In this document: positions 57,026-64,000 of the stretch, piece by piece
How the letters are laid out: every line of letters begins with the position of its first letter
How positions within the stretch are numbered: position 1 is the first letter of the stretch
Assembly: GCF_028618695.1 (NCBI RefSeq)
Contig: NZ_JAQIVI010000210.1
Coordinates: 1-64,000, forward strand
Origin: Natrinema soli
GTDB taxonomy: Archaea > Halobacteriota > Halobacteria > Halobacteriales > Natrialbaceae
Direction of reading: 5' to 3'
DNA length: 64,000 bases
The notes under the pieces: generated by a model
The model's input: only the letters and a program-made list of their open reading frames with translations
Databases searched by the model: none
Told to the model about the DNA's origin: nothing
Position numbers and translations under genes: made by a program

Positions 57026-57220
57026 ATGACGGGCGAATCAGGGGAGATCGACGGACTGGCTCGACGAGAACGCGTGAAGGACGGTGGGACGGTCATCGGC
57101 AGCGTGTCGACCCCGGGAGAGTCGTCGCTATCCGGTATCGGTGGCGAATCACCCGACGGAACGACGAGTTGTTCCTCGCATACCGCCCCGATCGAACAAA
57201 CCGGTGTGCGCCGACGATGA
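57026..57220 (+). CDS. small ORF at the head of the iron-uptake operon
   Basis: A 64-aa frame (MTGESGEIDGLARRERVKDG) beginning 6 bases after the second iron box, so it would be leaderless, and overlapping the permease start by ATGA. The product is polar and Gly/Ser-rich with a Cys. It may be a leader or coupling peptide, or chance. No family recognised. Confidence 0.4.
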   Translation: MTGESGEIDGLARRERVKDGGTVIGSVSTPGESSLSGIGGESPDGTTSCSSHTAPIEQTGVRRR

Positions 57221-58347
57221 GCGGGAAGAAGTCGAGCGTCGCGACGGGAGAGCCTGCGACATCGCGACGAAACGAGACGCGGTTCGGGTGGCTCCTCGAT
57301 CCGAAACTCGCCACGGTGGTACTCGGTAGCCTCGCCATCGTGTTCGTCGGCGGGCTGATACAGGTGAGCTACGGTGCCTACTCGATGACGCACACGGAGG
57401 CGTGGCTCGCGCTCTTCAACCCGAACGTGGTGTTCAATCCGCAGGCCTGGGACGCGTTCTTACTCGGCGAGGCGGTGCCCGAGATGAGCACCGAAAGTCT
57501 CATCGTCTGGAACATCCGTCTCCCGCGGGTGTTCGTCGCGGTCCTCGTCGGGATGAACCTCGCCGTCTCGGGGGCTATCTTTCAGGCGGTGACCCGGAAC
57601 GAACTCGCGAGCCCGTTCATCCTCGGCGTTTCCTCCGGGGCGGGGCTTATGATTTTGCTGACCCTCGTCGTGTTCGGGAGTCTAACGGCGTTTCTTCCGC
57701 TGATCGCGGCCTTCGGCGGGGCCGGTGCGTTTCTCATCGTCTACGTGATCGCCTGGAAGAACGGCACCTCACCGGTCCGACTGGTGCTCGCCGGCGTGAT
57801 CGTCGGAACGGTCTTCGGCTCGTTGCAGACGGCGCTGTTTTTCTTCGCGGACGATATCGGCGTCGTCCAGTCGGCCATCGCCTGGACCACCGGTTCGCTT
57901 ACCGGGACCGACTGGGAGCAGGTCCGGCTCGTACTGCCGTGGACGATCGGGGTCGTTATACTCTCCATCACGGGCTCGCGCCAGATGAACGTCCTCTTGC
58001 TGGGCGAGCAGACGGCGAAGTCGCTGGGGATGTCGATCGAGAAAGTGCGGTTCGCGCTCTCGGGGGTCGCGGTCCTCGCGGCGGCGGCGAGCATCGCCGT
58101 CGCCGGTATCGTCGGGTTCGTCGGCCTCATCGTCCCGCACATGGTTCGAAATCTGGTCGGGAGCGACTCGAAGAAACTGGTCATCGGCTGCCTGTTCGTC
58201 GGTCCGGCGTTGATGGTCGCCGCCGACGTGGGCGCGCGACTCGCGTTGAGTCCCACGCAGATTCCCGTCGGCATCGTCACCGGACTCATCGGCGGCCCGT
58301 ACTTCCTCTATCTGATGCGAAAACAGGAGAACATGGGTAAAATCTGA
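57217..58347 (+). CDS. FecCD-type iron(III)-chelate ABC transporter permease
   Basis: A 376-aa membrane protein from ATG 57217, with an N-terminal cytoplasmic segment and about nine or ten helices. Family motifs are NIRLPRVFVAVLVGMNLAVS, GAIFQAVTRNELASPFILGV, SSGAGL and, near the end, GFVGLIVPHMVRNLVGSD, the loop that contacts the ATPase. It carries siderophore-iron or a related metal-chelate through the membrane. No ATPase gene lies in the window. Confidence 0.92.
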   Translation: MSGKKSSVATGEPATSRRNETRFGWLLDPKLATVVLGSLAIVFVGGLIQVSYGAYSMTHTEAWLALFNPNVVFNPQAWDAFLLGEAVPEMSTESLIVWNIRLPRVFVAVLVGMNLAVSGAIFQAVTRNELASPFILGVSSGAGLMILLTLVVFGSLTAFLPLIAAFGGAGAFLIVYVIAWKNGTSPVRLVLAGVIVGTVFGSLQTALFFFADDIGVVQSAIAWTTGSLTGTDWEQVRLVLPWTIGVVILSITGSRQMNVLLLGEQTAKSLGMSIEKVRFALSGVAVLAAAASIAVAGIVGFVGLIVPHMVRNLVGSDSKKLVIGCLFVGPALMVAADVGARLALSPTQIPVGIVTGLIGGPYFLYLMRKQENMGKI

Positions 58348-58503
58348 ATGGGACGCGCCGTTACGGACGGGCGACGGACGAGCGAACCGAGAGACGCAGC
58401 CGTCGCCGAGTCGTTGGACGCTGGTGCAGTCACCGCACTCGTCGGCGATATCGACGACCACCTCGAGCCGGACGCTCACGGGACGATCGGAGATCGGCGA
58501 TGA
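58348..58503 (+). CDS. small hypothetical protein after the permease
   Basis: A 51-aa frame (MGRAVTDGRRTSEPRDAAVA) that starts directly after the permease stop and ends 3 bases before the next iron box. It is acidic near the end (TALVGDIDDHLEPDAHG). Position supports translation; function unknown. Confidence 0.4.
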   Translation: MGRAVTDGRRTSEPRDAAVAESLDAGAVTALVGDIDDHLEPDAHGTIGDRR

Positions 58504-58506
58504 GTT

Positions 58507-58556
58507 TTAGGCCCGCCTAATAATCGATGGAGTTTTAATGTTTTAGGTTAGCCAAA
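58507..58556. promoter_or_regulatory. second pair of DtxR/IdeR-like boxes
   Basis: TTAGGCCCGCCTAA (58507-58520) and the weaker TTAGGTTAGCCAAA (58543-58556) start 36 bases apart and flank a TATA-like GTTTTAATG (58532-58540). The geometry is nearly the same as in the pair at 56971-57019. It controls the binding-protein genes from 58578. Confidence 0.7.
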
Positions 58557-58577
58557 AAATATGGAGGGGATGAGACG

Positions 58578-59717
58578 ATGCGCGAAGCACCGACACGCAG
58601 AGACACGCTAAAGTACGGCGGGGCGCTCGCAACCGGCGCTACCCTCGCTGGCTGTTCGGATCTCGTCGGACAGGCGGGGGATGCGGAGACCGAGACCGAA
58701 TCGCACTCCGTGACGATGGAACCGATGGGGAACGTTACGTTCCACCAGGTGCCCGAGCGATGGGCCGCGTACGACGGCGGCTACGCCGATATGGCCGTCG
58801 CACTGGGGCAGGCCGATGGATTGACGGGCATCGGTGGTGCGGATCGCTACTATACCTACGTCTACGACGAACTGCCCGGCGTGACCGTCGATCAAGACGT
58901 CCTCGAGCGATATCCCGAAGTTCGAACCAGAGAGGAGTTCTACGAGCTCGAGAGCGACGTGCACCTGTACGATACCCAGATGCTCGTCAACTGGTTCGAC
59001 TGGAGCGACGGAGATATCGAGGAGATCGCGTCGAACGTCGCGCCGTTCGTCGGCAATCTGATCTTCCGACGATCCGATGGGTGGCACGACTATCGCTACT
59101 ACACGCTGTACGAGGCTTTCGAAATCGTCGCCGAGGTGTTCCAGCAGCGGGAACGCTACGAGGCATTCAGCGAACTCCACACCGAGTTCATCGCGTCGAT
59201 ACGGGAGCGGCTCCCGTCGGCTGACGACCGACCGGAGGTCTTCCTCACCTTCGAGGGGACCGAGGAACCGGAGACGTTCTCGCCGTATCGACTCGACGAT
59301 GCGGGGACGAGCAAGAAACAGTGGCGCGACCTCGGCGTCCACGACGCGCTGACGAGGACGGACATCGACAACCTCAGCACCACGAACCGCGGTGAACTCG
59401 ATTACGAGAACCTCCTTGAGATCGACCCCGACGTGATTCTCGTCCGCGGCCACGAGCGAAAATCCGCCACGGAGTTCCGGGACGTCGTTCTCGACTACAT
59501 GCAGAATCATCCCGTCGGGAGCGAGCTCACCGCCGTCCGGAACGGGCGAGTGTATCGCGGCGGCTACCTCAATCAGGGACCAATTCACAATCTCTTCCTG
59601 ACCGAGCGAGCGGCGAAGCAGCTGTTCCCCGATGCGTTCGGGGACGTGACCGGTGACGAGCAACTGTTCGACCGGCAGGAAGTCGCGGACATTATCAACG
59701 GAAAGTTCGACCGATGA
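58578..59717 (+). CDS. TAT lipoprotein, iron-chelate ABC substrate-binding protein 1
   Basis: A 379-aa FecB/BtuF-type protein. The signal is TRRDTLKYGGALATGATLAG with lipobox Cys at about 25. The body has the two-lobe pattern, and ENLLEIDPDVILVRG is the characteristic second-lobe strand. It captures the ligand outside the cell for the FecCD permease. The first of three paralogues in tandem, overlapping the second by ATGA. Confidence 0.85.
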   Translation: MREAPTRRDTLKYGGALATGATLAGCSDLVGQAGDAETETESHSVTMEPMGNVTFHQVPERWAAYDGGYADMAVALGQADGLTGIGGADRYYTYVYDELPGVTVDQDVLERYPEVRTREEFYELESDVHLYDTQMLVNWFDWSDGDIEEIASNVAPFVGNLIFRRSDGWHDYRYYTLYEAFEIVAEVFQQRERYEAFSELHTEFIASIRERLPSADDRPEVFLTFEGTEEPETFSPYRLDDAGTSKKQWRDLGVHDALTRTDIDNLSTTNRGELDYENLLEIDPDVILVRGHERKSATEFRDVVLDYMQNHPVGSELTAVRNGRVYRGGYLNQGPIHNLFLTERAAKQLFPDAFGDVTGDEQLFDRQEVADIINGKFDR

Positions 59718-60892
59718 ACGACAATACCGACAGAATGACTGGAGCACCGACGCGGCGAGACTACATGAAGTACGGTGGAACGGTCGTCGGTGGCGGGCTG
59801 CTGGCGGGCTGTTCGGACCTCGTCGGCCAGCGCGAACCGGATTCGTCCGGCGACGGCTCGTATTCGGTGACGATGGCCCCGATGGGCGAGGTTTCGTTCG
59901 ACTCGCCGCCCGAGAGCATCTTCACGCGGCTGACTCACCACGCAGGCATGGCGTTCGCCCTCGGGCGGGGGGACGACGTCAACGCGATGCACGCGCCCGA
60001 CTACTACGACCAGCTCTGGAACCAGTTTACCGAACGACTGCCGGGCGTCACGTTGGACTGGACGGGATTGTATTCCTCATGGGATCCGGACAAGGGAAGG
60101 CTCTACGAGCTCGACAGCGATATCCACCTCGCCGACCCGGCGAGCGTGAACGCCCTCGATAGCTGGAGCATGACGGATATCGAGGAGGTGCGAGAAACCG
60201 TCTCACCCTGGTTCGGGAACAAATTCAGCGACAGACACGACGAGCCGCCGACCGAGTGGGCCGATCACTACGAGTATTACACCCTCTGGGAGCTGTTCGA
60301 GAAGGTCGCAGCGGCGTTCCGTGAGGAATCGAGATACGACGCGCTCGAGACGATTCACGCGGACCTACTGAAAACGATCGAGGAGAACCTCCCACCGGAA
60401 CGGGAGCGTCCGACCGCAGTTCTGGCGGGGATGAGCGACATCGAGAGCATGTACGTCTACACGCTGGACGCGCCCGGGTTTCTGACGGCGCACGTGCGCC
60501 CGCTCGGTCCGATCGGTGCCCTGGGTGACGACATCTCCTCCGGCGACACGATCGATATGGAAGGGCTGCTCGAGGCCGATCCCGACGTTCTCTTCTCACT
60601 GGGCGGGATGCACCCCCAAACCGATATGCCCGGAATTCGATCGGCATTGCGGAATCACGCCGTCGGACGAGAGCTCTCCGCGGTCGAAAGCGGTCGCGTC
60701 TACGCGCAGGGGGCGCGCTACCAGGGGCCGATCCTGAACCTGTTCCAGCTCGAGATGACCGCGAAACAGCTCTATCCCGAAATATTCGGGGAGTGGCCGA
60801 CCTACACCGAGGGTCCGTATCCGGAGATTCCGGAAGACGAACGGCTGTTCGACCGGCAGGCGGTCGCAGACATCATCGCGGGGGACCGCTGA
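59714..60892 (+). CDS. TAT lipoprotein, iron-chelate ABC substrate-binding protein 2
   Basis: A 392-aa paralogue. TAT signal TRRDYMKYGGTVVGGGLLAG then Cys, the same SDLVGQ start of the mature protein, MEGLLEADPDVLFSLGG in the second lobe, and the shared end FDRQAVADIIAG. The middle differs strongly from its neighbours (SPWFGNKFSDRHDE), so ligands may differ. Confidence 0.85.
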   Translation: MNDNTDRMTGAPTRRDYMKYGGTVVGGGLLAGCSDLVGQREPDSSGDGSYSVTMAPMGEVSFDSPPESIFTRLTHHAGMAFALGRGDDVNAMHAPDYYDQLWNQFTERLPGVTLDWTGLYSSWDPDKGRLYELDSDIHLADPASVNALDSWSMTDIEEVRETVSPWFGNKFSDRHDEPPTEWADHYEYYTLWELFEKVAAAFREESRYDALETIHADLLKTIEENLPPERERPTAVLAGMSDIESMYVYTLDAPGFLTAHVRPLGPIGALGDDISSGDTIDMEGLLEADPDVLFSLGGMHPQTDMPGIRSALRNHAVGRELSAVESGRVYAQGARYQGPILNLFQLEMTAKQLYPEIFGEWPTYTEGPYPEIPEDERLFDRQAVADIIAGDR

Positions 60893-61066
60893 ATGCGCGC
60901 TCGAGAGTGGGCGATCGCGGGAGCGTTCCGCGAGCCGTCAGACTACGACATCCCCGACCTGCCGTCGTGGCGAGTGCGTCGCAGCGAGTGTGGCGGCCTG
61001 GCGTTCGCCGCCGGGGACGATGAGCCGTTCATCGCCGCCGATCAGCCAGTGAGGGCCAGACGATAA
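60893..61066 (+). CDS. small hypothetical protein in the iron locus
   Basis: A 57-aa frame starting directly after the binding-protein stop (MRAREWAIAGAFREPSDYDI). It ends with GLAFAAGDDEPFIAADQPV, which reads like a compact conserved domain. Better coding character than the other two small ORFs here. Function unknown. Confidence 0.5.
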   Translation: MRAREWAIAGAFREPSDYDIPDLPSWRVRRSECGGLAFAAGDDEPFIAADQPVRARR

Positions 61067-61256
61067 CGACGACCGATGATTCACGCCACTACCGACACGA
61101 CGTACGGAAGACGCGGTAACTCCGTCTCGAGTCGATCCACGCACGTATGCGAAACGAGCCTTGCAAGAGACGGTGACGACGCTCCCGGCGTCCGCGAAGT
61201 TGAACAGCGATTCGACCGCCGGCAGATTACAGACTGCAGTGACGAACCTACCACCA

Positions 61257-62459
61257 ATGAGTGACAATACCGACAGCACGACCGAGATATCGACACGCAG
61301 AGACACGCTGAAATTCGGTAGCACGCTGGTCACGGGGAGTGTACTGGCCGGCTGTTCGGACTTGGTCGGACAGGACGACGCGACACAACGGAACGACGGG
61401 CAGGGATCGTACGAGGCGTGCATCGAGCCCGTCGGTTGTCTCTCCCTCGAGGACGTCCCAGAGACGTACGCCGTCTACAACGGGGGGTGGGCTGACATGG
61501 CGTTTGCGCTTGGCCAGCGTGACGGGTTCCGTACCGCCGGCAATATGATTCCAGGGTTCCTCTTCGAGCCGTTTGGTCTCGACACCCCCACACAGGAGGA
61601 GTTGCCGGCGATGTGGTCGGAGGACAGTTGGGATAAAGAGAGCTTCTACGAACTCGAACCGGACGTGTTCCTGATCGATCCCGAGTATCTCCACGGCGTC
61701 GGCTGGGATGCCAACTGGGACGAAGAAGACACGGTCGAGATCAGTGAGACCGTCGCGCCCTTTTTCGGGAACAACATGCGCCGCCGACGCGAGTTCCACG
61801 ATTACAAACTGTATACCCTCTACGAGGGATTCGAGCGGCTAGCAGACCTGTTTCAGGAACGAGAGCGATACGAGGCGTTTGCTGCAGTCCACAACGAACT
61901 CCAGTCGGAGATTCGGTCTCGGCTGCCGCCTGAATCGGAGCGTCCGCAGGTCGGTCTCATCAACTGTGGATCGATCCCGGCTTCGGGGCAGTTCTACCCG
62001 CTGTATGCGAACAGTGAGGGGTATGAAATGAAGCCGTTCCGCGACCTCAACGTACAGAGCGCGTTCTCGAGGGATCTAGAGGAAGGCGGCCAGATCAGTT
62101 ACGAGCGATTACTGGAAATCGACCCGGAAATCATTCTCGTCCACTGGGGAATCGGGACGACGGGTGAGACGAACCAGTTCTCCGCATCAGCGTTCCACGA
62201 CCAGTACGTGAGACCGATGGAAGAAGATGCGGTTGGCAGTCAACTGACGGCCGTTCGAGAGGACGCCGTCTATCCCGGCCAATACGGTGAACAGGGCCCT
62301 ATCGTGAACCTCCTGCAGACGGAGATGACCGCCCAACAGCTCTACCCTGATGCGTTTGGCTCGTTCGAACCCGAGTCATTCCCGGAAGTGCCCGAAGCAA
62401 ACCGGCTATTCGACCGCCAGCGAGTCGCCGATATCATCAACGGAGCGTTCGAACGATGA
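61257..62459 (+). CDS. TAT lipoprotein, iron-chelate ABC substrate-binding protein 3
   Basis: A 400-aa paralogue from ATG 61257; the frame is open upstream to 61161 but the TAT signal (STRRDTLKFGSTLVTGSVLA, lipobox Cys) fixes the start. YERLLEIDPEIILVHWG and the end FDRQRVADIINGAFER agree with the family. The 190 bases upstream hold no clear iron box. It overlaps the flavoprotein gene by ATGA. Confidence 0.85.
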   Translation: MSDNTDSTTEISTRRDTLKFGSTLVTGSVLAGCSDLVGQDDATQRNDGQGSYEACIEPVGCLSLEDVPETYAVYNGGWADMAFALGQRDGFRTAGNMIPGFLFEPFGLDTPTQEELPAMWSEDSWDKESFYELEPDVFLIDPEYLHGVGWDANWDEEDTVEISETVAPFFGNNMRRRREFHDYKLYTLYEGFERLADLFQERERYEAFAAVHNELQSEIRSRLPPESERPQVGLINCGSIPASGQFYPLYANSEGYEMKPFRDLNVQSAFSRDLEEGGQISYERLLEIDPEIILVHWGIGTTGETNQFSASAFHDQYVRPMEEDAVGSQLTAVREDAVYPGQYGEQGPIVNLLQTEMTAQQLYPDAFGSFEPESFPEVPEANRLFDRQRVADIINGAFER

Positions 62460-63382
62460 GTTCGATCGATACCGCTCGAGCGGAAACACCGTTCGATCAC
62501 GATGTCGTCGTCGTTGGCGGCGGTCCCGCGGGCTGTGCAGCAGGCGTCTTCACGGCCCGGTACGGCTTGGACACGGTCATCTTCGATCGCGGGCGGTCCT
62601 CGATTCAGCGATGTGCCTACCTCGAGAACTACCTCGGCTTCCCCGCGGGGATCGACGTCGAGACGCTGTACGGGCTGCTGCACGACCACGCCGAGGAGGC
62701 GGGGTGCGAGATCGGTTCCGATCTCGTCGAGTCGCTCGAGCGCGTCGACGACGGCGAGGGCTTTCTCATCAGCCCGCAGGAAGGAGAACCGGTCACCGCG
62801 CGTCGAGTGATCGCGGCCACGCGCTACGACGGTGAGTACATGCGCGGTCTCGACGACGAGACGGCGATGTTCGAGACGCACGAACACGACGGCGAGGAAC
62901 ACGAGCACTTCGACAAGGGGTACGCCGAGAGCGACGGGACGACGCCGGTCGACGGGCTCTTCGTCGCGTCGCCGTACGGCGAGACCGGCTATCAGGCGAG
63001 CATGGCCGCCGGACGCGGCACGCGGGTCGGGATCACCGTCGTCGAGGACGTTCGACGGGAAGCCGGGTACCCCGACGCCGTGGCGAACTACTACGACTGG
63101 ATGCGACGAGAGGCGGAACTGGACGGCGAGTGGAGCGACCGGGATCGGTGGCGAACGTATTTCGACGACCGAGTGCCCGATGATCACGACCTCGAGGCGG
63201 ATCGCCTCGCCGAGATACGCGAGCGGGAAATCGACCGCAGGCTCGAGACGTATCTCGCCGACGACGAGATCGAGCGGCGGATCGAACGCGGACACGAACG
63301 ACTGCTCGAGCACATCGACGACGACCTGATCGTCGAAGCGGCGCGCGAAATCGAAACCGAACGCGAGAACGGCGGATCGTGA
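62456..63382 (+). CDS. FAD-dependent oxidoreductase, thioredoxin-reductase-like
   Basis: A 308-aa protein. The FAD-binding start is HDVVVVGGGPAGCAAGVFTA and the second conserved part is VDGLFVASPYGETGYQASMA. The CxxC disulfide of thioredoxin reductase is missing (SIQRCAYLENYLGFP stands near that end), and the last 100 residues are a charged helical region. In an iron operon it might release iron from a chelate by reduction (inference). Confidence 0.75.
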   Translation: MSSIDTARAETPFDHDVVVVGGGPAGCAAGVFTARYGLDTVIFDRGRSSIQRCAYLENYLGFPAGIDVETLYGLLHDHAEEAGCEIGSDLVESLERVDDGEGFLISPQEGEPVTARRVIAATRYDGEYMRGLDDETAMFETHEHDGEEHEHFDKGYAESDGTTPVDGLFVASPYGETGYQASMAAGRGTRVGITVVEDVRREAGYPDAVANYYDWMRREAELDGEWSDRDRWRTYFDDRVPDDHDLEADRLAEIREREIDRRLETYLADDEIERRIERGHERLLEHIDDDLIVEAAREIETERENGGS

Positions 63383-63518
63383 TCTCACTCCCGACAGGAC
63401 GATGGCGGATCCCGGACGCCGCTCGAAGCCGATGCCGTCCCACGGCCGCGCTCGGGAGTGATGCGCTATCCGCTACGCGCGGCAGAAACTGCGCAGACAA
63501 CGTCGTAACCGGCACGAG

Positions 63519-64000
63519 TCAGCGATAATTCTTGAACAGAAGCGCCCGGACGTCGTCTTTCGTCTGGACCTGTTCGCTCGAGCCGTCCGGGAGTTCGACG
63601 CTGTACCGGTAGTCCGCCGAACTCGATTCGTCCCACTTGTCATCGTGGGTCTCGAGCAGGCTCATCATCTCGTCCAACATATCGTCGTCGTCGGCCGAAC
63701 CATCTGCGTCCGTCCCGTCAGTCGAGACGTCTCCGTCCGCGGCCTCGTCGTCGGCTTCGTCCTCGTCGTTCCCTTCCCCCTCGGTCACCTCGCTCGGTCC
63801 GTCGTCGGTCGATCCATCGTCGGCGTCCCCTTCGTTCTCGTCGTCCGACTCGGACGCCGGGTCCTCGCTCTCCTCGTCGACGATCTCGTCGGCCGCCGGC
63901 GTCTCACCTTCGACGTAGGAGACCTCCTCGAGTTCGTGCGGATCGGTTTCTCCGTCGATGGCGGCACCGACGGACGCGGCGACGTCGTCGGTGGCCGATG
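63519..64000 (-). CDS. very acidic protein, 5' end off the window
   Basis: The minus-strand frame is open from the stop at 63519 to base 64000, so at least 159 codons are seen and the start lies outside. Most is a low-complexity Asp/Glu/Ala/Ser region. The last 45 residues form a small folded domain (YRYSVELPDGSSEQVQTKDD, VRALLFKNYR). No function assigned. Confidence 0.6.
   Translation of the reverse strand, partial: SATDDVAASVGAAIDGETDPHELEEVSYVEGETPAADEIVDEESEDPASESDDENEGDADDGSTDDGPSEVTEGEGNDEDEADDEAADGDVSTDGTDADGSADDDDMLDEMMSLLETHDDKWDESSSADYRYSVELPDGSSEQVQTKDDVRALLFKNYR

Noticed and set aside
57010..57216. Longer start for the iron permease
   Set aside because: The extension would begin inside the second iron box and is not hydrophobic or conserved-looking; ATG 57217 gives the usual permease length.
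1..64000. CRISPR arrays, rRNA genes and complete tRNA genes
   Set aside because: None seen on reading both strands.

Overview
The window is haloarchaeal: high GC, very acidic proteins, TAT-type (RR) lipoprotein signals, short or absent leaders with TATA boxes, and Sdh, Lrp and iron-uptake genes of haloarchaeal type, most like the Natrialbales (inference from sequence character, no search run). It holds chromosome, then an integrated tailed-virus genome, then chromosome again.

Left chromosome (1-2900): the succinate dehydrogenase operon sdhCDBA on the minus strand, with sdhA cut by the window edge. Provirus (about 2902-51283, 48.4 kb): bounded by an imperfect 18-bp repeat containing the 11-mer AGAAGTTACTT. 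The left copy lies in the promoter of sdhC rather than in a tRNA gene, and the tyrosine integrase sits just inside the right copy.

Provirus layout: 3.0-7.2 kb, tightly overlapping small early genes (winged helices, zinc ribbons). 7.5-8.5 kb, small membrane proteins. 8.7-34.2 kb, the virion module in standard caudovirus order: TerS, TerL, portal, gp7-like head protein, protease/scaffold, decoration protein, major capsid protein, connectors, gp10-like protein, tail terminator, tail tube, G/GT chaperones with a probable frameshift, tape measure, baseplate, LamG-bearing tail protein, beta-helix fibres. Minus-strand cargo genes interrupt the tail region. 35.0-38.4 kb, a four-gene operon (PD-(D/E)XK-like protein, Hanks-type kinase, unrecognised TIM-barrel-like protein, calcineurin-like phosphoesterase) lying between two copies of a fibre-gene 3' end; this is the best candidate for an undescribed defence or host-interaction system. 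38.7-41.6 kb, two divergent early operons around a structured leader. 41.7-43.3 kb, exported proteins. 43.6-49.9 kb, Orc1/Cdc6-like ATPase, two paralogous ribbon-helix-helix regulators, a PadR-like regulator and a long early operon. 50-51.2 kb, integrase.

A second striking pattern: three small antisense genes (two zinc ribbons, one two-helix membrane protein) sit inside plus-strand early ORFs as insertions of 279, 324 and 231 bp. All are multiples of three, all leave the host ORF open, and all share the right-hand boundary motif TCACTACA-N9-TGATC and a related left boundary. They look like exchangeable antisense cassettes.

Right chromosome (51.4-64 kb): a succinylglutamate desuccinylase/aspartoacylase-type hydrolase, an acetyltransferase with a zinc ribbon, a structured repeat-like region, an Lrp regulator with a class I aminotransferase, a HEAT-repeat protein, and an iron-uptake locus (FecCD permease, three tandem paralogous TAT lipoprotein binding proteins, small ORFs, a flavoprotein) with two pairs of DtxR/IdeR-like boxes around its promoters. 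An acidic protein runs off the right edge.
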